This document shows, piece after piece, positions 16,568 to 24,451 of a DNA stretch of 64,000 nucleotides (its first letter is position 1; each line of letters starts with the position of its first letter). The notes under the pieces are model-generated. The model was given only the letters and a program-made list of their open reading frames with translations, searched no databases and was not told the origin of the DNA. Source of the stretch: an uncultured Paracoccaceae bacterium (GTDB lineage Bacteria; Pseudomonadota; Alphaproteobacteria; Rhodobacterales; Rhodobacteraceae); contig CANNFE010000001.1 of the NCBI GenBank assembly GCA_947503775.1, forward strand, positions 558,001 through 622,000. The letters run 5' to 3'. Both the position numbers and the translations under genes were made by a program.

Positions 16568-18091
16568 ATGTCTTTCGTGACACGGCTTGCCGCTGCGGCA
16601 ATCCTTTGGGTGTCGGCAGCCCTGCCCATGGCCGCACAGGACGGCAGCCTCACGATCTCTGTCGGCTTCGGCCCGACAGCCGAGGTGCCGGACCCGCGGG
16701 CCGAGTATAACGGATGGATGTCCAATCAGACCGGGGTCACCGAGACGCTGATGGGCATCGATTACGATCTCAGCCTCTATCCCCGTCTGGCCGAGAGCAT
16801 CGACCAGACCTCGCCGACCACATGGCGCGTGACCCTGCGCGAGGGGCTCCTCTTTCACGACGGCACCCCCGTGACAGCGCAAGCCGTGGTCGACGCGATC
16901 ACACCGATTTCCGAAGACGGTCATCCGGCTCACAACCCGCGGATCGCCAACCTGCTCGATCTTGCATCCCTGTCCGCCGATGGCAGCGACGTTGTCGTCT
17001 TCGAAACGAACAGCCCCAATGCCGCTTTCCCCTGGACCTTGTCAGAGCCCGGCCTGGCGGTCCTCGGCCCCGCCTCAGAGGCCTTTCCGATCAACGCGAC
17101 CGGCCCCTACATCTTCCGCGAAGCGATCCCCGAACAACTCTACCGGGTCGAGGCCAATCCAAACTATCGCCTTGGCGCGCCGGGTTTCGAGGAAGTGCGC
17201 GTCGTCGGCATCCCCGATCCCAGCGCTTCCGCCCTGGCCTTCGAAGCGGGCGAAGTCGACATGGTGATTAACTACCCCGAAACGGATTTCGCCCGCATTC
17301 AGGAAACCGGCGCCCTGGGCTTCTCTGCCCCGACCGCCCGGCTTTACTTCTACACCGCCAACGCCTCCAACGGTCCGCTGGCCAATCCGCTGATCCGGCG
17401 CGCCGTCTCCGCGGCGATCGACCGGCAGGGCATCGTCGATGCCGTCCTCTCCGGCGTCGGCGGCATGCCCGCAGGCACCGTCTATCCGGACGGGACCGGC
17501 TGGTCTGCCGATATCGACCCGGTCTACGATCCGGCCCTGGCCGAGCAGCTGCTGACCGAGGCCGGCGCGGTCAAGGAGGGCGGCGCCTGGAGGCTGGACG
17601 GCGCGCCGCTCGAGATCGACATCGTCACCTACGCCTCCCGTGCCGCCCTGCGCCCCACGGCAGAGCTGACACAGGCCTTTCTTCAGGCGATCGGCATCCG
17701 CTCGACGATCCGCGTCGGCGAATACGGGGCAAGCAACGACGCGATCGCGGACGGAACCGCCGATCTCTTCCTGCAAGCCTGGGTGACCACACCGCAAGGC
17801 GATCCCGGCGCCGTCCTCGAGGCGCTGCTCAAATCCACCGGCGGCTCCAATGCGGGCGGCTATTCCAATCCGGACCTCGATCAGCTTCTGGCAAAGGGAC
17901 GCACGACCTTCGATCACGAGGAGCGCAAGGCGATCTATGATCGCATCCAAGAGATCATCGCGGCAGAGGCGGCCATGATCCCCGTCTTTCACGTCAGCCA
18001 GACCAATGTCGCGCGGGCTGGGCTCACGGGCTATGCCGTCCACCCGACGGAAACCTATTGGATCACGCACGAGACTGCCTTGACGGAATGA
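16568..18091 (+). CDS. ABC transporter family-5 substrate-binding protein
   Basis: A 507-residue periplasmic protein with a Sec signal (residues 1-23, ending AAQ). The SBP_bac_5 core is clear: ESIDQTSPTTWRVTLREGLL, FHDGTPVTAQAVVDAI, TGPYIFREAIP, NPLIRRAVSAAIDRQGIVD. Family members bind peptides, nickel or metal-chelate complexes. ATG 16568 follows AATAAGGAGCGTTTCCC. It opens a complete importer (SBP, two ATPases, two permeases) whose genes overlap at each junction. Sequence alone does not fix the substrate; its place behind CobW and Rrf2 suggests a metal or metal complex. Confidence 0.92.
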   Translation: MSFVTRLAAAAILWVSAALPMAAQDGSLTISVGFGPTAEVPDPRAEYNGWMSNQTGVTETLMGIDYDLSLYPRLAESIDQTSPTTWRVTLREGLLFHDGTPVTAQAVVDAITPISEDGHPAHNPRIANLLDLASLSADGSDVVVFETNSPNAAFPWTLSEPGLAVLGPASEAFPINATGPYIFREAIPEQLYRVEANPNYRLGAPGFEEVRVVGIPDPSASALAFEAGEVDMVINYPETDFARIQETGALGFSAPTARLYFYTANASNGPLANPLIRRAVSAAIDRQGIVDAVLSGVGGMPAGTVYPDGTGWSADIDPVYDPALAEQLLTEAGAVKEGGAWRLDGAPLEIDIVTYASRAALRPTAELTQAFLQAIGIRSTIRVGEYGASNDAIADGTADLFLQAWVTTPQGDPGAVLEALLKSTGGSNAGGYSNPDLDQLLAKGRTTFDHEERKAIYDRIQEIIAAEAAMIPVFHVSQTNVARAGLTGYAVHPTETYWITHETALTE

Positions 18092-18771
18092 CGCTGCAAG
18101 TCACCGGCCTGAGCGCGACCCGCTCAGGCCGCCCCATCCTGCATCCGACGAATGTGAAGATCGAGCCCGGCGAACGCGTCGGGCTTGTCGGCAGCTCCGG
18201 CTCGGGAAAGTCGACGCTTGGACATGCCCTGATCGACGCTCTGCGCACGCAAGGCCGTCATGTCGCGCATGTTCCCCAAAGCCCGGACGAGGCGCTCGAT
18301 CCGCTTCGCTCCATGGCGTTCCACTGGCGCGAGGCGGAAAGCGCGCGGGACCTGCCCGCCGATACGGCGCGGCGTCGGGACCTTTTCGCGGCGCTCCGCA
18401 TCGAAGGCGGCGATCTGCGCAAGCGCCCCTGGGGCTGGAGCAGGGGCATGCAGCAGCGCTTCGTCATCGCCATGGCCCTGATCGGCACGCCGGACCTGCT
18501 GGTGATGGACGAGCCGACATCGGCGCTCGATCCGGTGGTGGCGGCAGGCACAATGGATCTGCTCGATACATATCTGGCCACCCGGCAGACCGCGCTCCTG
18601 CTGATCACCCATGATCTTGGCCTGGCCGCCAAGCGGGTGCAGCGCCTGCTGGTCATGGAGGGGGGCCGCCTTGTCGAAGACGCAGCCACCATGCAGGTCC
18701 TCTCGGCCCCGCAAACGCCGGCAGCCCGGGCGCTCTGCGCCCATCGCAACTGGCTCGAACTGCCGTGCTGA
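18088..18771 (+). CDS. ABC transporter ATP-binding protein (DppD/NikD type)
   Basis: A 227-residue ATPase with Walker A GSSGSGKST (35-43), a Q-loop at HVPQSP, Walker B LLVMDEPTSALDP and an H-loop at LLITHD. The signature motif reads GWSRGMQQR instead of LSGGQ, a variation seen in Dpp/Nik-type ATPases. It is shorter than the usual 320 residues because it lacks the oligopeptide C-terminal extension, as in NikD and NikE. ATG 18088 overlaps the SBP stop (ATGA). Confidence 0.92.
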   Translation: MTLQVTGLSATRSGRPILHPTNVKIEPGERVGLVGSSGSGKSTLGHALIDALRTQGRHVAHVPQSPDEALDPLRSMAFHWREAESARDLPADTARRRDLFAALRIEGGDLRKRPWGWSRGMQQRFVIAMALIGTPDLLVMDEPTSALDPVVAAGTMDLLDTYLATRQTALLLITHDLGLAAKRVQRLLVMEGGRLVEDAATMQVLSAPQTPAARALCAHRNWLELPC

Positions 18772-19490
18772 CGGTCGAGCACGTCTCGGTCGAGCGAGGA
18801 AAGACCCTCGTTCTCGAAGACATCTCGCTGTCGCTTGCGCCAAACCGAACGCTCACCGTCGTCGGCGAAAGCGGGGCAGGCAAATCCACGCTGATCGCCG
18901 CGATCCTCGGGCTCGCGCCCTGCACCTCCGGCCAGATCCTCTGGGCCGGGGCGCCCGTGCGCCGCTGCGGGCCCGCGCTCGTCATGCAAGAGCCGCGCAG
19001 CGCCTTCAATCCGGTCCTGTCGCTGCGCCGCTCCGTGATGGAGCCGCTGACCGCCCGGCGGGCGCGCCTTGACGACAACCGCCTGAAAACCCTCTGCGAC
19101 GGCCTCGAAATCCCGCCCGACCTGCTGGAGCGGCGCCCGGCCCAGGTCTCCATCGGTCAGGCCCAGCGGGTCGGCATCCTGCGCGCCCTCATCGGCGCGC
19201 CGCCACTCGTGCTGTTTGACGAACCGCTCTCGGCGCTCGACGCCGTCACGCAAAAACACACCGCCCGCCTGATCGCGGATCTGCAACGCCAGGAGGGGTT
19301 CGCCGCTCTCATTGTCACCCATGATCTGGGCTATGCCGCAGCCTTCGCAGACGACATCGCCGTGCTGCGCGCCGGCCGCATCGAAGAGCAGACCGCCTCC
19401 CGCGCCTTCATCGATGCGCCGCAAACCGACTATGGCCGGATCTTGCGCGATGCCGCCTTCTCGCTCGGCGCGCTGGAACGCGTGGCATGA
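18765..19490 (+). CDS. ABC transporter ATP-binding protein (DppF/NikE type)
   Basis: The second ATPase of the importer, 241 residues. Walker A is GESGAGKST (34-42), a Q-loop lies at VMQEPRSAFNP, the signature region is VSIGQAQRVGILRAL, Walker B is LVLFDEPLSALD and the switch is IVTHDLG. The start is GTG 18765, seven bases inside the preceding gene, with no better ATG. This size matches NikE-like ATPases rather than long oligopeptide ones. It is cotranscribed with both permeases. Confidence 0.92.
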   Translation: MLTVEHVSVERGKTLVLEDISLSLAPNRTLTVVGESGAGKSTLIAAILGLAPCTSGQILWAGAPVRRCGPALVMQEPRSAFNPVLSLRRSVMEPLTARRARLDDNRLKTLCDGLEIPPDLLERRPAQVSIGQAQRVGILRALIGAPPLVLFDEPLSALDAVTQKHTARLIADLQRQEGFAALIVTHDLGYAAAFADDIAVLRAGRIEEQTASRAFIDAPQTDYGRILRDAAFSLGALERVA

Positions 19491-20425
19491 TCCGCGTTGT
19501 CCGGGGGCTTCTCTTGCGCGCCGCCGTGGTCCTGACAGGCACGGCGGTCGCCACCTTCGCGCTGCTCTGGCACGCCCCCGGGGATCCGGCTCTTGCAATC
19601 GCGATCGCCCGATACGACGCGGTTGTGCCCGCCGAGGTGATCGACCAGATCCGCGCCGAGGCCGGCTTGGATGCCGGGTTCTGGCCCGCCTTCAAAGCCT
19701 GGATCATGCCGCTTCTCACCGGGGATTTCGGGCAATCCTCCGTCACCGGACGGCCGGTCTGGCCCGAGGTCACCACGGCCCTCTCCTACACCGCGCCGCT
19801 TGCGCTCATGGGTCTGCTTGTCGGCATCCTCATATCCGTCCCTCTGGCTGTTCTTGCGGCGCAAAGACCGGGCGGCTGGCTCGATCGCTGCGCCGTGGCC
19901 CTGGCCTCCATCGGTGCGGCCATCCCGGCCTATTGGCTCGGGCTCTTGCTGGTCCTTCTTTTCGCCGTTCAACTGGGCTGGCTGCCCGCCATGGGCGCGC
20001 GCACGCCCGCCCATAGTATCCTGCCCGCTCTGACACTGGGACTGGGCGTTGCGGCATCGCTGACCCGGATCCTGCGCTCTGGCCTTCTGGAGGCACGAGA
20101 GCAGCCCTTCCTGCCAGCCTTCCGGCGCCGCGGCGTATCGCACCGCGCGATCGAACGCGATCACGTCGCCCCCCATGCCGCCATCCCGGTCGTGACCATC
20201 TTCGGGCTCGAACTGGCCTTTCTGCTCGAAGGCGCCGTGATGGTCGAGGTGATCTTCGCCCGGCCGGGGCTGGGAAGTTTTCTGATCAACGCGATCGAGG
20301 CTCGCGACTTTCCCAAGGTGCAGGCCGTCGTGATCCTGACGGCTCTCCTCTTCGTGACGGTGAACCTGCTGATCGACCTGATCTACCGCGCCCTCGACCC
20401 CCGGATCGGGGCGCAGGATGCGTAG
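19487..20425 (+). CDS. ABC transporter permease (DppB/NikB type)
   Basis: A 312-residue inner-membrane permease with about six helices. It has the DppB layout: an N-terminal helix followed by a periplasmic stretch (WHAPGDPALAIAIARYDAVV), then TGDFGQSSVTGRPVWPEV, and the EAA loop near AFRRRGVSHRAIERDHVAPH that contacts the ATPases. ATG 19487 overlaps the preceding stop (ATGA). It pairs with the permease at 20418. Confidence 0.92.
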   Translation: MIRVVRGLLLRAAVVLTGTAVATFALLWHAPGDPALAIAIARYDAVVPAEVIDQIRAEAGLDAGFWPAFKAWIMPLLTGDFGQSSVTGRPVWPEVTTALSYTAPLALMGLLVGILISVPLAVLAAQRPGGWLDRCAVALASIGAAIPAYWLGLLLVLLFAVQLGWLPAMGARTPAHSILPALTLGLGVAASLTRILRSGLLEAREQPFLPAFRRRGVSHRAIERDHVAPHAAIPVVTIFGLELAFLLEGAVMVEVIFARPGLGSFLINAIEARDFPKVQAVVILTALLFVTVNLLIDLIYRALDPRIGAQDA

Positions 20426-21212
20426 CGCCCTCGCCGTCGCGCTTGCCCTTCTGTGTTTCGCGCTGATCGGACCGCTGATCGCGCCGCACGATCCAACGGC
20501 CATCGACATCCCGAACCGCCTGAGCCCGCCAAGTGCCGAGCGATGGCTGGGCACGGACGCCTTGGGACGGGATATCCTGTCGCGCCTTCTGCATGGCGCG
20601 CGCTGGTCGCTCGGGCTCGCCTTCCTGGTCTCCATCCTCGGGCTGTGCATCGGCACGGTCGCGGGCCTCGTCGCCGCGCAGGGCGGCAAACCGGTAGATT
20701 GGGCGGTGATGCGCGTGACGGACATCTTCCTGGCCTTCCCCGAAATCGTGGCGGCAGTCGTCATCGCAGGCGTGCTCGGCGCAGGAACGGGCAGCCTGAT
20801 CTTCGCGCTGACCGTCACCGGTTGGATGCGCTACGCCCGCGTCGCCCGCGGGATCGGGCTGTCGCTGCGCAGCCGCGGCTATGTCGTGCAGGCGCAGCTT
20901 GCCGGCCTGTCTTCGCTGGCGATCGCCCGCTGGCACTATCTGCCGTCGCTTCTGCCCTCGCTGATGGTCGTCTGGACCGGCATGTTCGCCCGCGCCATCC
21001 TGGGCATCTCCGCCCTCGGCTTTCTGGGCTTCGGAGTGCAGCCGCCCATGCCCGAATGGGGCACGATGCTGCTGGATGCGCGCATCCATATGCGCTCCAC
21101 CCCGCTGCAAATGATCTGGCCCGGCCTTGCGGTGGTGATCTGCGTTCTGGCCATCAATCTCAGCGGAGACGCCCTGCGCGATGCCCTGACCAAAGAGGAC
21201 GCCCCCCAGTGA
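20418..21212 (+). CDS. ABC transporter permease (DppC/NikC type)
   Basis: The second permease, 264 residues. The DppC hallmark GTDALGRDILSRLLHGARWS follows the first helix. The EAA loop is at AQLAGLSSLAIARWHYLPS, and a conserved end GFGVQPPMPEWGTMLLDAR follows. ATG 20418 lies eight bases inside the preceding permease gene. Its stop overlaps the start of the EamA gene (GTGA), so the exporter-like protein is part of the same transcript. Confidence 0.92.
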   Translation: MRSALAVALALLCFALIGPLIAPHDPTAIDIPNRLSPPSAERWLGTDALGRDILSRLLHGARWSLGLAFLVSILGLCIGTVAGLVAAQGGKPVDWAVMRVTDIFLAFPEIVAAVVIAGVLGAGTGSLIFALTVTGWMRYARVARGIGLSLRSRGYVVQAQLAGLSSLAIARWHYLPSLLPSLMVVWTGMFARAILGISALGFLGFGVQPPMPEWGTMLLDARIHMRSTPLQMIWPGLAVVICVLAINLSGDALRDALTKEDAPQ

Positions 21213-22111
21213 GCGCTCCCGCCAATCCCCGCCTCGGCATCGGATTGCGCATCCTTTCCGGCATCCTGATGGCCGGGATGTTCGTCTGCGTCAAAGCCGT
21301 TAGCGAAGAGATCCCGCTGGGCGAAATCGTCTTCTTCAGATCCGCCTTCGCGCTGATCCCGCTCATTGTCTTTCTCTGGCTCAGGCGCGAATTCCCCAGC
21401 GGGCTGGCCACCAAACGCCCCCTCGGCCACCTGCTGCGGGCCAGCTTCGGCGCCTTGGCGCTCTTCGCCTCCTTCGCCGCCATCGCGCGGCTGACCCTCG
21501 CCGAAGCGATCCTGATCGCGCAACTCTCCCCGATCCTCATGGCAATGGCCGCCGTCGCCCTGCTCGGAGAGCGCCTGACGCTCTGGCGGATCGGCGGGCT
21601 CGCCCTGGGGTTTGCAGGCGTCGTCGTGCTGGTCTGGCCCGAGCTTGGCGCAGGCGGCGCAACGGATACGCGTTTGGCGGGCGTCCTGCTGGCGCTGTTA
21701 TCCGCCACCCTCTCCGCGCTTGCCCTGATCCTGGTCCGAAGCCTGAACCGAACCGAAAGCCCTGGCGCCATTGCCTTCTACTTCGTCCTCGCGGCAATGA
21801 TCGGCGCCCTTGCGACCCTGCCGCTCGGATGGGTGATGCCGGGCGGCTGGACCCTCCTGATGCTGATCGGGGCAGGCCTCTTCGGCGGCTTCGCCCATAT
21901 CACGATGACCCTCGCCTTCCGCTATGCCGAGGCGACGCGGCTCGCCCCGTTCGAATACATCGCGATCCTCTGGCCAATCCTCGCCGATCTTCTGATCTTC
22001 CGCCTTCCGCTCTCCGCCAGTTTCGCCGCCGCCCTGCCTCTCATTCTCCTCGGCGCAGCCCTCGCCGCGACCGAACTGCGCAGGACCGCCCGGCGAAACC
22101 CGGTCCCCTAA
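21209..22111 (+). CDS. EamA/DMT family transporter
   Basis: A 300-residue protein with ten hydrophobic helices in two EamA halves; the joins read AIARLTLAEAILIAQLSPIL and AFRYAEATRLAPFEYIAILW, both typical of the DMT superfamily. GTG 21209 overlaps the permease stop (GTGA), fixing it as the last operon member. DMT proteins export amino acids, nucleobases or small metabolites. In pseudopaline-type metallophore systems an EamA protein (CntI) is the exporter, but no metallophore synthesis genes are seen here, so that analogy is only suggestive. Confidence 0.88.
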   Translation: MSAPANPRLGIGLRILSGILMAGMFVCVKAVSEEIPLGEIVFFRSAFALIPLIVFLWLRREFPSGLATKRPLGHLLRASFGALALFASFAAIARLTLAEAILIAQLSPILMAMAAVALLGERLTLWRIGGLALGFAGVVVLVWPELGAGGATDTRLAGVLLALLSATLSALALILVRSLNRTESPGAIAFYFVLAAMIGALATLPLGWVMPGGWTLLMLIGAGLFGGFAHITMTLAFRYAEATRLAPFEYIAILWPILADLLIFRLPLSASFAAALPLILLGAALAATELRRTARRNPVP

Positions 22112-22203
22112 CCTGCCGCACCGCCCCGGGAGCCGGGCAAGACACTCGACATTTGGCGCCCCCCGGGGCAGCAAAGGATATCCCGTCAGGAAAGACCGCG
22201 CCG

Positions 22204-24000
22204 ATGTTCCAGACCTTCGCTCCCTCGACCTCTCCCGATCAGGCGCCGCCCCGCCTCTCCGAGCTTCGGCAGTTGCTTGACGAAAAGGGCTTCGACGCCT
22301 TCCTCATCCCTCGCGCCGACCGCTTCCAGGGCGAATACGTGGCCCCTGCCGATGAACGCCTTGCCTGGTTGACGGGCTTTACCGGATCGGCCGGCTTCGC
22401 CGTCGTGACACCGTCCAAGGCCGCCCTCTTCACCGACGGCCGCTACACGATCCAGGCCCGCAGCCAGACCCCGGAGGAAATCGATATCGTCTCCGTTCCG
22501 GGCACCAAGCTTTCGGACTGGCTCACCGACGAGATCGGCAAGGGCCGCATCGCCTATGATCCCTGGCTTCACACCGCCGGCCAGATGTCCAAGCTTCGAG
22601 AGGCGCTCGATCCCGGCCTTGCGCTGGTCCCATCCGAAAATCTGGTCGACCTGATCTGGGGCGATCAGCCCGAGCCGCCGGCCGAGCCGTTCAGCGCCTA
22701 TCCCGACGATCTCGCCGGGCAGACATCCGCGGGCAAGATCAACCAGATATCGGACAAACTTCGCGAAGATCACCGCTCCGCCACGATCCTGACCCAACCC
22801 GATAGCCTCGCCTGGCTGCTGAACATCCGCGGCTCCGACATCCCGCGCAATCCGGTGCCGCACGCGATGGCGATCCTGCACGAGGACGGCCATCTCGATC
22901 TGTTCGCAGCCAAGGATAAAGTCGCCCTGCTCGAAGATCACTTCGACGCCGACATCACACGCTACGATCCCGATGAGCTTCTGCGCCGTGTCAGAAAGCT
23001 CAGCGGTCCGGTGCAGATCGATCCCGACACCCTGCCCGATCTGATCGCGACCACCCTCGCCGAGGCCGATATCACCGCCCATCACGCCCCCGACCCCTGC
23101 CTTCTGCCCAAGGCCCGCAAGACCGAGACCGAACTGGCCAACACCCGCGAGGCGCATCTGCGCGACGCGGCGGCCGTAATCGACTTTCTCGCCTGGCTCG
23201 ATGCGCAAGCCCCGGGGACCGTAACGGAAATCCAGGCCGTGACCGAGCTTGAAACCCGCCGCCGCCAGACCGGCCAACTGCTCGATATCTCGTTCGAGAC
23301 CATCGCCGGCTCCGGCCCGCACGGGGCCATCGTCCATTACCGCGTCACGGACGAGACAAACCGCACCGCCCAACCCGGAGAGCTCTTTCTGATCGACAGC
23401 GGTGGCCAGTATATCGACGGGACAACCGATATCACTCGCACAGTTCCGATCGGTGAGCCGACCGAGGATCACCGGAAAACCTATACCGCCGTCCTGCAAG
23501 GCGTCATCGCGATCTCGACCGCGCGCTTTCCCAAAGGCACAGCAGGCCGCGATCTCGATCCGCTGGCCCGCGCCGCCCTGCGCCGCATGGGCCGGGACTA
23601 TGACCACGGCACCGGCCACGGCGTGGGCGTCTACCTCTCCGTCCATGAAGGCCCGCAGCGCCTGTCGAAAGCCTCGGAAATCCCGCTGGAGCCCGGCATG
23701 ATCGTCTCGAACGAGCCGGGCTATTACCGCGCAGAGGCGTTCGGGATCCGCCTGGAGAACCTCGTCGCCGTCCATGCGCCAGACCCGATAGACGGACAGG
23801 ACGACCGCGACTGGCTTGGCTTTGAGACGCTGACCTGGGTCCCCTTCGACCGCCGCCTGATCGATATAGGGGCCCTCGCCCGGTTCGAACGCGACTGGAT
23901 CGACGCCTATCACGCTGACATCATGGAAAAAATCGCAAACCGCGTGACCAAAACCAACTGGCTCGCCAAGGCCTGCGCCCCTTTGACAGAATCCGGCTGA
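22204..24000 (+). CDS. pepP: Xaa-Pro aminopeptidase (M24B)
   Basis: Removes N-terminal residues before proline. The 598-residue product has the eukaryotic-like three-domain layout: two creatinase-like N-terminal domains (1-310) and a C-terminal pita-bread metalloprotease domain. Dimetal ligands are visible in order: two Asp in DGTTDITRTV, His in GTGHGVGVYLSVHEGP, Glu in SNEPGYY and Glu in RLENLVAVH. ATG 22204 is chosen over a longer open frame from 21829, which would overlap the EamA gene; AGGAAAG precedes it. It has its own 92-base upstream gap and is not necessarily part of the preceding operon. Confidence 0.93.
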   Translation: MFQTFAPSTSPDQAPPRLSELRQLLDEKGFDAFLIPRADRFQGEYVAPADERLAWLTGFTGSAGFAVVTPSKAALFTDGRYTIQARSQTPEEIDIVSVPGTKLSDWLTDEIGKGRIAYDPWLHTAGQMSKLREALDPGLALVPSENLVDLIWGDQPEPPAEPFSAYPDDLAGQTSAGKINQISDKLREDHRSATILTQPDSLAWLLNIRGSDIPRNPVPHAMAILHEDGHLDLFAAKDKVALLEDHFDADITRYDPDELLRRVRKLSGPVQIDPDTLPDLIATTLAEADITAHHAPDPCLLPKARKTETELANTREAHLRDAAAVIDFLAWLDAQAPGTVTEIQAVTELETRRRQTGQLLDISFETIAGSGPHGAIVHYRVTDETNRTAQPGELFLIDSGGQYIDGTTDITRTVPIGEPTEDHRKTYTAVLQGVIAISTARFPKGTAGRDLDPLARAALRRMGRDYDHGTGHGVGVYLSVHEGPQRLSKASEIPLEPGMIVSNEPGYYRAEAFGIRLENLVAVHAPDPIDGQDDRDWLGFETLTWVPFDRRLIDIGALARFERDWIDAYHADIMEKIANRVTKTNWLAKACAPLTESG

Positions 24001-24041
24001 GCCGTCACTGTTAGCGCGATCACCGGGGGAAGGACCAAAAG

Positions 24042-24383
24042 ATGACCGATCACATCAAGATCCGAAAAGCATCTGGAACATGGACCGTCCGCGCCGGCGG
24101 AGCGGTCCTCGGCGAAAGCGCGGGCGTCCTCGAGCTCAGCGAAGGCGACTACCCGGCCGTCATGTATTTTCCCCGCAGCGATATCGCGATGGCCTTTCTC
24201 GATCCATCGGACCGCACCAGCTATTGTCCGCATAAAGGAGAGGCCCGCTACTTTCACATCGTCGCAAAGTCGGGCCAGATCGATGACGCGGCCTGGTCCT
24301 ATGAGGATCCCAAATCAGACGTGGCCGACATCAAGGATCATCTTGCCTTCTACACCGATCGTGTCGCGGTCGAGCAGATCTAG
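24042..24383 (+). CDS. DUF427 domain protein
   Basis: A 113-residue soluble protein matching DUF427: WTVRAGGAVLGESAGVLELS, YPAVMYFPRSDIAM, then TSYCPHKGEARYFHI, whose Cys-Pro-His-Lys-Gly is the family's most conserved patch, and AWSYEDP. The biochemical role is unknown. GGGGGAAGGACCAAAAG precedes ATG 24042. It ends at a double palindrome that separates it from the convergent ClC gene. Confidence 0.88.
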   Translation: MTDHIKIRKASGTWTVRAGGAVLGESAGVLELSEGDYPAVMYFPRSDIAMAFLDPSDRTSYCPHKGEARYFHIVAKSGQIDDAAWSYEDPKSDVADIKDHLAFYTDRVAVEQI

Positions 24384-24388
24384 CGCGC

Positions 24389-24433
24389 CAAATTCTTCTA
24401 GAAGAATTTGAAGGATTTTCTAGAAAATCCTTC
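24389..24433. repeat. double palindrome centred on TTCTAGAA (copy 1)
   Basis: Two perfect palindromes touch: 24389-24410 (22 bases, arms CAAATTCTTCT) and 24410-24433 (24 bases, arms GAAGGATTTTCT), each centred on CTAG. They occupy the gap between convergent DUF427 and ClC genes, so they probably act as a bidirectional terminator. A second copy with the same two cores in reverse order is at 41708-41755, making this a dispersed element. Confidence 0.7.
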
Positions 24434-24451
24434 CCCCCGCTTCAGCCGGCA

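Noticed and set aside
22186-23913. 575-codon frame on the minus strand
   Set aside because: Antisense to pepP, whose metal ligands and domains are all intact.
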